NCBI GenBank assembly: GCA_938015405.1
Contig: CALLPZ010000568.1
Coordinates: 1 to 13,101 of the forward strand
Source of the DNA: an uncultured Pseudanabaenaceae cyanobacterium
GTDB lineage: Bacteria > Cyanobacteriota > Cyanobacteriia > PCC-9006 > JAAUQQ01
Direction of reading: 5' to 3'
DNA: 13,101 nucleotides
The translations under genes and the position numbers were made by a program. Positions 7,185 to 13,101 of the stretch are shown one piece after another. A model generated the notes under the pieces. It had not been told where the DNA came from. It saw only the letters and a list, made by a program, of their open reading frames with translations, and made no database searches. How positions within the stretch are numbered: the first letter of the stretch is position 1; the number at the start of each line of letters is the position of its first letter.

Positions 7185-8480
7185 ATGTTGCGAATCGTCA
7201 CCCGCTGGGATGAAGCCCAAGCAGAGCTAAAGCGTATCTGCGATCGCACCCACGACAGTAATTCTTCCAATGCTGAGGCCACGGTCCAGCAGATCCTCCA
7301 TGGGGTTCAGCGTCGGGGAGATCAGGCCCTGCTGGAATATGCCCAGGAGTTTGACAAGGTCAGTCTGACGGCTTCTGAGCTGCGCGTGGATGCTTCAGAG
7401 ATGGAAGCGGCCTATCAGCAAGTGCCTAAGACATTTGTCGATGCGGTGCGGGTGGCCCACCAGAACATCAAAGCCTTCCATGAACAGCGTCAGCCCAAGA
7501 GTTGGGTCCAGTTTGGCGAAGATGATGTGGTGCTAGGAAAGCGCTATACCCCTGTGGATGCCGCAGGCCTCTACGTTCCGGGCGGCAAAGCTTCTTATCC
7601 CAGCACGGTGCTGATGAATGCGGTGCCTGCCCTGGTGGCAGGAGTCCCAAAGGTTGTCATGGTGACACCACCGGGCCCTGATAAGCGCATCAATCCCTCC
7701 GTACTCGTGGCCGCCCAGGAAGCGGGCATCGAAGAGATTTACCGGGTGGGCGGGGCCCAGGCGATCGCAGCCCTGGCCTATGGAACCGATACGATCCCAG
7801 CAGTCAATGTCATCAGCGGTCCCGGCAACATCTACGTCACCCTAGCCAAAAAGCTAGTCTATGGCCGGGTCGGCATTGATTCCCTCGCAGGTCCATCGGA
7901 AGTCTTAGTGATTGCCGATCGCCAAGCGAACCCCATTCATGTTGCTGCAGATTTACTGGCCCAAGCAGAACATGACACCCGCGCCGCATCGATTTTGATC
8001 ACGGATGATGAAGGTCTGGCCAAGGCGGTCACAGAGCAGGTAGCGAAGCAACTCGTGGATCACCCGCGCCATGAGATCGCAGAGAAGGCGATCGTCAATT
8101 ACGGCCTGATCATCTTGGTCAATAATTTGGATGAAGCTGCCGAACTATCCAATGAATTTGCGCCAGAACACTTGGAACTCGAAGTCGCAGATCCCTGGGG
8201 CGTAATGGAAAAGATTCGCCATGCCGGTGCTATTTTTCTCGGTAACTCCACACCAGAAGCCGTTGGCGACTACCTGGCAGGCCCCAATCACACCCTACCC
8301 ACCTCCGGTGCTGCAAGATATGCCTCTGCACTGGGAGTAGAGACCTTCATGAAGCACTCCAGCATCATCCATTACTCTCCCCAGGCCTTAGCGAAGATGT
8401 CCAATGCGATCGACACCTTAGCCACAGCCGAAGGACTCCATTCCCACGCGGAGTCCGTCCGGCTAAGACGAGAGTCCTAA
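7185..8480 (+). CDS. hisD: Histidinol dehydrogenase
   Basis: Catalyses the last two oxidation steps of histidine biosynthesis, L-histidinol to L-histidine with two NAD+, as a zinc-dependent cytoplasmic dimer. The ATG at 7185 (MLRIVTRWDEA) gives 431 residues, the normal size; the frame is open 75 bases further up, but that part is unlike HisD. Visible motifs are YVPGGKASYPS, VGGAQAIAALAYG (about 188-200), SGPGN (211-215) and GPSE (236-239). The zinc and catalytic positions are intact: Q260 and H263 in LAQAEHD, the E328-H329 pair in APEHLEL, D362 in VGDYLAGPNH and H421 in the C-terminal LHSHAESVRLR. No Shine-Dalgarno sequence is visible. It stands alone on the plus strand, converging with the small gene at 8520-8897, and no other his genes are adjacent, as is usual in cyanobacteria. 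Confidence 0.98.
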   Translation: MLRIVTRWDEAQAELKRICDRTHDSNSSNAEATVQQILHGVQRRGDQALLEYAQEFDKVSLTASELRVDASEMEAAYQQVPKTFVDAVRVAHQNIKAFHEQRQPKSWVQFGEDDVVLGKRYTPVDAAGLYVPGGKASYPSTVLMNAVPALVAGVPKVVMVTPPGPDKRINPSVLVAAQEAGIEEIYRVGGAQAIAALAYGTDTIPAVNVISGPGNIYVTLAKKLVYGRVGIDSLAGPSEVLVIADRQANPIHVAADLLAQAEHDTRAASILITDDEGLAKAVTEQVAKQLVDHPRHEIAEKAIVNYGLIILVNNLDEAAELSNEFAPEHLELEVADPWGVMEKIRHAGAIFLGNSTPEAVGDYLAGPNHTLPTSGAARYASALGVETFMKHSSIIHYSPQALAKMSNAIDTLATAEGLHSHAESVRLRRES

Positions 8481-8519
8481 GGGAAGGAACGAGACTGGTA
8501 AAGCGCCTAAAGACAGAAC

Positions 8520-8897
8520 CTACGCCTTAAGGTGCTGCTGGAGGCGCAAGAGACTTGCGCTGTGGACGAGGGAAAGGGGCAACATCGAAATCCCTTCTAG
8601 GCGGGATTGCACCCAACCATCACCCCATTGCCAATGATGAAACCCATCAACTGCTCCACTTAAAAGCAGCTTGAGCTGATGGTCATCAACCAGTTCAACC
8701 TGATGAGTGATTTCAATGGGACCAAAAGCACTGCTGTAGACAATTCCTGTTTCTAACTGTGAAGGCAATGGCTCTGAAAAGCGTTGGGGAGCCAACCACT
8801 TAGAAAATGATTCGGGCTGAAGCAAACTCCGGGAGAGCTGGGCCACAGTAGCCTCCACTTCGATGCGAAGGTGACATTGCTGAAACGTTCCAAACAT
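8520..8897 (-). CDS. Conserved-type hypothetical protein, possibly SRPBCC fold
   Basis: A 125-residue soluble protein from the ATG at 8897 (MFGTFQQCHLRIEVEATV). A TTG at 8933 would add 12 residues; neither start has a clear ribosome binding site. There is no signal peptide or membrane segment. The pattern resembles the SRPBCC / polyketide-cyclase-like helix-grip fold: a first strand (CHLRIEVEA), then a helix ending in KWLAPQRFSEPLP, alternating strands (IVYSSAFGPIEITHQVELV), a GFHHWQWGDGWVQSRLEG strand and a leucine-rich C-terminal helix. This is a fold guess from pattern, and ligand and role are unknown. The gene converges on hisD with a 39-base gap and diverges from rsmG with an 83-base gap. 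Base composition is like its neighbours, so transfer is not suggested. Confidence 0.75.
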   Translation of the reverse strand: MFGTFQQCHLRIEVEATVAQLSRSLLQPESFSKWLAPQRFSEPLPSQLETGIVYSSAFGPIEITHQVELVDDHQLKLLLSGAVDGFHHWQWGDGWVQSRLEGISMLPLSLVHSASLLRLQQHLKA

Positions 8898-8980
8898 GGG
8901 CGCAGCCAGTAAGTTCCAATGAGGGTGAGCCAATTAGTTTTAGTATGCCAAAGACAGCCTTACCGGGGAGTGCGATCTAG

Positions 8981-9841
8981 ATGGAATCCAACGGAAACTC
9001 AAATCCTTCAACCTCCCCTGAGCCCCAATCCACGACACCCACCACAGAATTAGCGACAGGAGAAAGCGCCGCTTCAGCAGCTTCTGCTCCCACAAACGGG
9101 ACATTGCCTGAAAATTCCGAGCTGTGGCAAAGCACCCTCGGCTGGCAGCCCAGCCAAGCAGAACAGGCCATGCTTCAAAGGCTTTACCAAGGCATCCTGG
9201 AGGGCAATCGTAAACTCAACCTCACCCGCTTAACAGAGCCGACTGAGTTCTGGGAGAAACATCTATGGGACTCCCTCCGTGCATTGCGTCCCTGGCTTCA
9301 AGGACAACTGTCACTCGGAAAACAGGAACAGACTCCCAAGATTATCGACATTGGTACAGGGGGAGGCTTCCCAGGTATTCCCGCTGCCATTGTCTTTCCC
9401 CAAGCCCAAGTGACCTTGTTGGACTCCACTCGCAAAAAGATGGTGTTCCTCCAACAACTGGTGGCCGAAATGAAACTGTCCAACGTCAGAACCGTGACGG
9501 ACCGAGCAGAAGCCTCTGGCCAGAAAGAAGGACACCGAGACAAGTATGATCTGGCGCTAATCCGAGCCGTCGGTCCTACGACCGTTTGTGCTGAATATTG
9601 CCTCCCGATGGTTCGCTACGGCGGCATGGCCGTGCTCTACCGAGGCCAGTGGAGTGTCGAAGAAGCCGAGGACCTCAAGGAAACCGCTCTCCTTTTGGGC
9701 GCAGAGGTGGTGGATGTGGATGCCTTTGAAACTCCCCTAAGCCAGGGCACCCGTCATTGCATCTATTTGAAGAAAATCGCGGGCACCCCCGATATGTTCC
9801 CCCGCGCCGTTGGCGTTCCCGTTCAAAGCCCCTTGCCTTAA
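8981..9841 (+). CDS. rsmG: 16S rRNA (guanine(527)-N7)-methyltransferase RsmG (GidB)
   Basis: Transfers a methyl group from S-adenosylmethionine to N7 of G527 in the 530 loop of 16S rRNA. The Rossmann methyltransferase core is clear: NRKLNLTRL (76-84), the SAM-binding IDIGTGGGFPGIPAA (122-136), D148 at the end of strand 2 followed by RKK, and the RAVG segment (195-198). The C-terminus FPRAVGVPVQSPL matches the family's basic tail pattern. At 286 residues the protein is longer than the bacterial norm of about 205-250, because the first 45 residues are a low-complexity S, T, P, A and E-rich extension before ELWQSTLGW. The ATG at 8981 has GGGGAG 10 bases upstream, which supports counting the extension as translated. 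The gene diverges from the gene at 8520-8897 and is followed by tandem repeats and then the rhomboid gene. Confidence 0.97.
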   Translation: MESNGNSNPSTSPEPQSTTPTTELATGESAASAASAPTNGTLPENSELWQSTLGWQPSQAEQAMLQRLYQGILEGNRKLNLTRLTEPTEFWEKHLWDSLRALRPWLQGQLSLGKQEQTPKIIDIGTGGGFPGIPAAIVFPQAQVTLLDSTRKKMVFLQQLVAEMKLSNVRTVTDRAEASGQKEGHRDKYDLALIRAVGPTTVCAEYCLPMVRYGGMAVLYRGQWSVEEAEDLKETALLLGAEVVDVDAFETPLSQGTRHCIYLKKIAGTPDMFPRAVGVPVQSPLP

Positions 9842-9884
9842 GTCCTAAGCCCATTGTCCTAAGCCCATTAGTCCCAAGCCCATT
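9842..9884. repeat. 14-bp tandem repeat, three units
   Basis: Three near-identical units follow the rsmG stop without a gap: GTCCTAAGCCCATT at 9842-9855, an identical copy at 9856-9869, one extra A at 9870, and GTCCCAAGCCCATT (one change) at 9871-9884. The array fills most of the 69-base gap before the rhomboid gene. It resembles the short tandem repeats that accumulate between cyanobacterial genes. It is not a CRISPR, as there are no spacers. Confidence 0.85.
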
Positions 9885-9910
9885 GATGCCCCAGGGAGTG
9901 CTTCTTGCCC

Positions 9911-10558
9911 ATGGCTTCTCGTCCTTCAAACCCCAGCATCAGCGATGAACTCACGGCGCAGTTCTCAATTCTGCTGGCTTTTTTGGGGACCATGTGGGTC
10001 GTAGAAATTTTCGACTGGCTGCTCCAAGCCCATTTCGACGTCTATGGCATTATTCCGCGCCACATCATTGGCCTAAGAGGCATCATCTTCGCGCCATTCC
10101 TCCATGGGGATTTTTCCCATCTCATGGCCAACACCGTGCCGTTCTTTAGCTTGGGCTGGTTGGTAATGCTGCGGCGAACCCAAGACTTTATTGCTGTGAC
10201 CCTAATGGTCATGGGATTCGGAGGCTTAGGCACCTGGTTAATTGGCGACCTGTTTGAAATGGCTCAGCGCGAGCAACCCACTGTTCACATTGGGGCTAGC
10301 ATTCTCATTTTTGGTTATTTGGGTTATCTCCTCCTAAGGGGATGGTTCGATCGCCAGCCCTATTCCATCATCTTCTCCATCGCGGTTGCCTTGGTCTATG
10401 GCGGCTTAATTTGGGGCGTACTACCAGGCCAACGAGGTATCTCCTGGGAAGGGCATTTCTGTGGCTTTGTAGCAGGGGCGATCGCAGCCAAAATCCTTTC
10501 CAACTCCAGAGCCAATCCAAGCTCAATCTCCCAAGAGAAGCCTGACCTCATGCCTTAA
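9911..10558 (+). CDS. Rhomboid-family intramembrane serine protease
   Basis: Polytopic membrane protein of 215 residues with about six hydrophobic segments, near 18-39, 72-89, 93-113, 127-145, 152-171 and 183-196. The rhomboid active-site set is present in the right order: HLMAN (H70, N74) at the second segment, GAS with candidate nucleophile S130 in the fourth, and H182 in EGHFCGFVAG in the sixth. The usual GASG is GASI here. Rhomboids cleave transmembrane helices within the membrane; the substrate is not predictable. The N-terminus is short and polar, and the C-terminus ends in a polar tail. Start choice is uncertain: the ATG at 9911 lies 12 bases behind GGGAG, whereas a TTG at 9905, two residues longer, lies 6 bases behind it, a better spacing. 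It may share a transcript with rsmG. Confidence 0.88.
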   Translation: MASRPSNPSISDELTAQFSILLAFLGTMWVVEIFDWLLQAHFDVYGIIPRHIIGLRGIIFAPFLHGDFSHLMANTVPFFSLGWLVMLRRTQDFIAVTLMVMGFGGLGTWLIGDLFEMAQREQPTVHIGASILIFGYLGYLLLRGWFDRQPYSIIFSIAVALVYGGLIWGVLPGQRGISWEGHFCGFVAGAIAAKILSNSRANPSSISQEKPDLMP

Positions 10559-10656
10559 AACGCCCTGCCTCCTAAAACTGAGTTCCGTTGACAAGCAACA
10601 GTTGCAACTGCTCCTTAAAGCTACGATTCAGTTCAGCAGCATTCCCCCTCAGCCCC

Positions 10657-11538
10657 GTGACATCTTCTTCCTCACGACCGATCTACTTCACAACGGCCTC
10701 CCCCCAAACCAAACTCCTCATCCTGGGCTGCGGCTATGTTGGTAGTGCCCTAGCTCGCCATTACCAGGCCTCTCAAACTGGGCCTCAGGTCACTGCAACA
10801 ACCACAACCCCAGAACGCTTAGGCGAACTTGATGCCATCGCCAATCAGGCCGTCGTACTGCCGATTAGTGACATCGCCCAGCTCAAAGCTCAGCTTCAAC
10901 AACATAGCCACTTAGTCATCAGCATTGGCGCGAAGCGAGGCACCCCCTACGCCGACACCTACCTAAAGATGGCCCAGGCCGTCAGCCAAGCCCTGGAAGG
11001 CAACAACAGCATCCAGCAGATCATCTACACCAGTAGCTACTCGGTGTATGGCGACTGCCAAAGCGAGTGGGTCACCGAAACTACCGAAATCAATCCCCAG
11101 GGCGATAATCCCAAAGTCCTAGCCCAAACAGAAACGGAACTGCTTTCCCTGACTACGCCAAACCGTAGCGTCTGCATATTCCGCCTAGGCGGCATCCATG
11201 GCCCCAGTAGAGAGCTGGGCCGCATCTTTTCCTTTGCAGCAGGCAAGACGCGCCCTGGAGACGGTTCAGACGCATCTAACTGGGTTCACCGGGACGATAT
11301 CGTCAGTGCCATTGACTTCGCCCTCGCCCAGGGTTTTAACGGCACTTACAACCTGGTTAACAATGACCCCATCCCCAGCAAAAAACTATTGGATTGGGTC
11401 TGTGATCGCTACGACCTAGCACCTATCACTTGGGATCCGAGCCAAACCAGTAAACGCCCCTACAACGCCAAGGTTTCCAATCAAAAATTACGCGATGCAG
11501 GCTACACCTTCCTGCACAACAGCGTGATTGAGGACTGA
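10657..11538 (+). CDS. NAD(P)-dependent epimerase/reductase, YeeZ-like extended SDR
   Basis: Atypical short-chain dehydrogenase with an N-terminal dinucleotide-binding fold: KLLILGCGYVGSALA carries the GxGxxG glycines (24, 26, 29 from the chosen start). The later blocks IIYTSSYSVYGD, FRLGGIHGP, NWVHRDDIVSAI and GTYNLVNNDPI match the E. coli YeeZ group. The usual YxxxK pair is absent: the SVYGDCQ tyrosine is not followed by lysine four residues on, as is also the case in YeeZ, so the chemistry is unclear. No ATG exists upstream of the fold. GTG at 10657 gives 293 residues; a TTG at 10588 would give 316 with an implausible Cys/Ser-rich head. Neither has a good ribosome binding site. The gene ends 6 bases before the pterin-synthase-like gene, so the two are probably cotranscribed and perhaps act in one pathway. 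Confidence 0.88.
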   Translation: MTSSSSRPIYFTTASPQTKLLILGCGYVGSALARHYQASQTGPQVTATTTTPERLGELDAIANQAVVLPISDIAQLKAQLQQHSHLVISIGAKRGTPYADTYLKMAQAVSQALEGNNSIQQIIYTSSYSVYGDCQSEWVTETTEINPQGDNPKVLAQTETELLSLTTPNRSVCIFRLGGIHGPSRELGRIFSFAAGKTRPGDGSDASNWVHRDDIVSAIDFALAQGFNGTYNLVNNDPIPSKKLLDWVCDRYDLAPITWDPSQTSKRPYNAKVSNQKLRDAGYTFLHNSVIED

Positions 11539-11544
11539 ACTGCT

Positions 11545-11940
11545 ATGAAAACAAAGCTCATCCTCAATTTTGAATTCATCGCATCCCATGCACTCAGCGT
11601 CCGCGAAGAGCCCCACAACCATCTCTGGCGCGTCCAAGCCGTCATGGCTGGCCAGCCAGTCAATGGCATGGTCCTGAACATGGTCACGGTCAGGGAGCAG
11701 TTTGCCAAGACCCTGCATCCCTTAAGCGATAGTCACCTCAACGACAACGAACAGCTACCCACCGAAACCCGTAGCACCCCCACCTGTGAAACCCTCGCAG
11801 CCTATTTTTTTACGGCCTTTGGCAAAATCCTCACGGAAGAGTTCAAGCAGCAAAATCCGACAGTGCAGCTAGATGCTATCGAAGTGGAGCTGTATGAGCC
11901 CAACGGCAAGGAATGGGGCAGTGCTCGCCTAGAGGCCTAG
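11545..11940 (+). CDS. 6-pyruvoyl-tetrahydropterin synthase / QueD-like protein, divergent
   Basis: A 131-residue protein with the T-fold pattern of the PTPS/QueD family, whose members convert dihydroneopterin triphosphate to 6-pyruvoyl- or 6-carboxy-tetrahydropterin. The three zinc histidines are present: H15 in FIASHAL and H24, H26 in PHNHLWRV (normally HGHNY). Also present are GMVLN, SHLND, TPTCETLA and E118 in VELYEP, at the position of the pterin-anchoring glutamate. The catalytic apparatus is altered. No cysteine lies between H15 and H24 (the only cysteine is C81), and the family's LDHHxLND reads LSDSHLND, so the catalytic Asp-His pair is replaced or shifted. It may have a different reaction or only bind pterins. 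Standard QueD or PTPS activity should not be assumed. It starts 6 bases after the SDR stop. Confidence 0.85.
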   Translation: MKTKLILNFEFIASHALSVREEPHNHLWRVQAVMAGQPVNGMVLNMVTVREQFAKTLHPLSDSHLNDNEQLPTETRSTPTCETLAAYFFTAFGKILTEEFKQQNPTVQLDAIEVELYEPNGKEWGSARLEA

Positions 11941-11944
11941 GACT

Positions 11945-11959
11945 TGTGGAATATCCACA
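11945..11959. repeat. Short hairpin after the PTPS-like gene
   Basis: TGTGGA and TCCACA form a 6-bp stem around a 3-base loop, starting 4 bases after the stop codon. No T-run follows directly, so it is at best a weak terminator or an mRNA 3'-end stabiliser for the gene pair upstream. Confidence 0.35.
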
Positions 11960-12114
11960 CCAGCCATGCGAAAACCATTAATTTTCATATCCGTCCGATG
12001 TTTTTGTAACGAAACGGCAGATTGAGCCTGCAAATCTCGGCTTTATTTCAGCATTCAGAGAGCATCACAGCCCTGACGAAGCAACGAGTCTAGGCAATCA
12101 CAGAAGTTTTCTAG

Positions 12115-12170
12115 GTTTGCTTAACCTTCAGTGATAATCTGTTAGGTGGCAATTTTACCTATAAGCAAAC
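12115..12170 (+). promoter_or_regulatory. Nested inverted repeats upstream of atpB
   Basis: GTTTGCTTA (12115-12123) pairs exactly with TAAGCAAAC (12162-12170). Inside the 38-base interval, TAGGT (12143-12147) pairs with ACCTA (12157-12161), directly next to the outer right arm, so the two helices could stack. The interval also contains TGATAAT. It may be a structured leader RNA, or a promoter with flanking operator halves. Confidence 0.4.
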
Positions 12171-12209
12171 GCTCTAGTTCTTAGGGTATTTGCACGTCAT
12201 ATCGCTCAA

Positions 12210-12243
12210 AGCTTTGCCATGTTTCCTTAGACATGGCAAAGCT
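12210..12243 (+). promoter_or_regulatory. Perfect 13-bp hairpin in the atpB leader
   Basis: AGCTTTGCCATGT (12210-12222) pairs without mismatch with ACATGGCAAAGCT (12231-12243) around an 8-base loop, the longest perfect stem I find in the window. The right arm ends 75 bases before the atpB ATG. No T-run follows on either strand, so this is not a standard intrinsic terminator. An mRNA stability or translation-control element in the ATP synthase leader is the simplest reading. Confidence 0.55.
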
Positions 12244-12318
12244 CAAAACGATGTGGCAAAAGAATATGGCGCGGCCCCCGATGCGCGCAGCGAGCTGATC
12301 ACACCAGATAGGCGCAAG

Positions 12319-13101
12319 ATGGTCACCACGACAGATAAATCAGTTGGATATGTAAGACAGGTCATCGGACCTGTATTGGACGTTGAGTTCCCCTCCGGAT
12401 CTCTGCCAAAAATCTATAACGCAATCGTAGTCAGCGGAAAGAACCCCGTTGGCGATGATGTGTCTGTAACCTGCGAAGTTCAGCAATTGCTGGGCGACAA
12501 GCAGGTTCGCGCCGTTTCCATGAGCACCACGGACGGTTTGGTACGTGGCATGGAAGCGCTGGATACCGGCGCTCCCATTAACGTTCCCGTGGGTCCTAAG
12601 ACCTTGGGTCGTATTTTCAACGTGCTGGGTGACCCCATTGATGAATTGGGTGACGTGGGTGCGGAGGAAACCTCCCCTATCCACCGTCCTGCTCCTAAAC
12701 TCACCGAGCTTGAGACCAAGCCCGCTGTGTTTGAGACCGGCATTAAGGTGATTGACCTGCTGGCTCCTTACCGTCAAGGCGGCAAGATTGGTCTGTTCGG
12801 TGGTGCTGGTGTAGGCAAAACCGTACTGATTCAAGAGCTGATCAACAACATCGCCAAGGAGCACGGTGGTGTATCCGTGTTTGGTGGTGTGGGTGAGCGC
12901 ACTCGCGAAGGTAACGACCTCTACGAAGAATTCAAAGAGTCTGGCGTTATCAACGAAGAGAACATCAGCGAGTCCAAAGTGGCCCTGGTGTACGGTCAAA
13001 TGAACGAGCCGCCTGGGGCACGCATGCGCGTGGGCCTGTCTGCTCTGACCATGGCGGAGTACTTCCGCGATGTGAACAAGCAGGACGTGCTGTTGTTCAT
13101 C
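12319..13101 (+). CDS. atpB: ATP synthase F1 subunit beta (partial, 5' part)
   Basis: Catalytic beta subunit of the thylakoid-bound F1Fo ATP synthase, called atpB in cyanobacteria and chloroplasts (atpD in E. coli). The first 261 codons are present and the gene is cut by the window edge; the full protein should be about 480-485 residues. Visible features are the N-terminal barrel (VGYVRQVIGPVLDVEFP), the Walker A loop GGAGVGKT (161-168), GERTREGNDLYEE with the catalytic glutamate at 193, and QMNEPPGARMRVGLSALTMAEYFRD. The sequence stops at DVLLFI, just before the Walker B aspartate. The ATG at 12319 (MVTTTDKSVGY) matches cyanobacterial beta N-termini, with only a weak AGG upstream. The epsilon gene atpE is expected next. 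Codon use is strongly biased, as in highly expressed genes. Confidence 0.98.
   Translation, partial: MVTTTDKSVGYVRQVIGPVLDVEFPSGSLPKIYNAIVVSGKNPVGDDVSVTCEVQQLLGDKQVRAVSMSTTDGLVRGMEALDTGAPINVPVGPKTLGRIFNVLGDPIDELGDVGAEETSPIHRPAPKLTELETKPAVFETGIKVIDLLAPYRQGGKIGLFGGAGVGKTVLIQELINNIAKEHGGVSVFGGVGERTREGNDLYEEFKESGVINEENISESKVALVYGQMNEPPGARMRVGLSALTMAEYFRDVNKQDVLLFI

Larger units (their letters stand above)
11941..12318. other. Gene-free region and probable leader of atpB
   Basis: This 378-base stretch holds no supported gene. It contains a small hairpin right after the PTPS-like gene, a T-run at 12001-12005, a large interrupted dyad (12115-12170), a perfect 13-bp stem (12210-12243) and a short GC-rich dyad (12269-12273 with 12284-12288). 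TGATAAT near 12132 and TATAAG near 12160 look like -10 elements, but neither has a good -35, so I do not call a promoter. The atpB frame is open upstream to about 12178, probably by chance, because known beta subunits begin at the ATG at 12319. I find no tRNA. Confidence 0.55.

Noticed and set aside
9842..9884. CRISPR array
   Set aside because: The units are contiguous 14-mers without spacers, and no cas gene is present.
10588..10656. TTG start adding 23 residues to the SDR gene
   Set aside because: The added head is Cys/Ser-rich and precedes the normal Rossmann start by too far. It is not impossible, since the GTG chosen also lacks a ribosome binding site.
12210..12243. Rho-independent terminator
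   Set aside because: The stem is perfect, but neither strand has a T-run after it, and no gene ends close by on either side.
12178..12318. Upstream extension of the ATP synthase beta frame
   Set aside because: The frame is open, but cyanobacterial beta subunits begin at the MVTTT-type ATG at 12319, and the extra sequence spans the leader hairpin.
12340..12999. Open 219-codon minus-strand frame
   Set aside because: It is antisense to the clearly real ATP synthase beta gene and shows no protein-family features, so it is a coding shadow.
1..13101. A defence, mobile or biosynthetic system spanning the window
   Set aside because: No transposase, integrase, toxin-antitoxin, nuclease-helicase or modular synthase is seen. 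Nearly all genes are core cyanobacterial housekeeping genes in an expected order.

Overview
This window comes from a cyanobacterium. The evidence is threefold. RNA polymerase beta' is split: rpoC1 ends as a separate 624-residue gene. The minus-strand order rpsT-tatD-rpoB-rpoC1, with hisD diverging from rpsT, is a gene order familiar from cyanobacterial genomes. The cyanobacterial octamer HIP1 (GCGATCGC) occurs exactly five times in 13.1 kb. The F1 beta-subunit gene lying apart from the atpA cluster also fits. I cannot name the genus from the sequence alone.

Layout. Positions 1-126 are spacer beyond rpoC1; rpoC2 is expected next but lies outside the window. From 127 to 6875 the minus strand carries rpsT (ribosomal protein S20), tatD (metal-dependent DNase), rpoB (RNA polymerase beta) and rpoC1 (gamma), transcribed in that order. 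rpoB probably has its own promoter in the 175-base gap behind tatD, and that gap also holds a perfect 18-bp palindrome. hisD (histidinol dehydrogenase) diverges from rpsT across a 309-base gap containing a 9-bp inverted repeat. A small minus-strand gene, possibly SRPBCC-fold, converges on hisD and diverges from rsmG (16S rRNA G527 methyltransferase).

The plus strand continues with rsmG, a rhomboid-family membrane protein, a YeeZ-like NAD(P)-binding epimerase/reductase and a divergent 6-pyruvoyl-tetrahydropterin-synthase-like protein only 6 bases behind it. Three near-identical 14-bp tandem units separate rsmG from the rhomboid gene. A 378-base gene-free stretch with several inverted repeats, including a perfect 13-bp stem, then leads to the start of the ATP synthase beta gene (atpB in cyanobacterial naming, atpD in E. 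coli). That gene runs off the right edge just before its Walker B aspartate.

Most of the window is core housekeeping: transcription, translation, rRNA modification, histidine synthesis and energy conversion. I see no mobile element, CRISPR array, tRNA, rRNA or defence system. The parts most worth a second look are the dyad elements upstream of rpoB and atpB, the 14-bp tandem repeat, and the pterin-synthase homologue that lacks the family's usual catalytic cysteine and sits directly behind a reductase-like gene.
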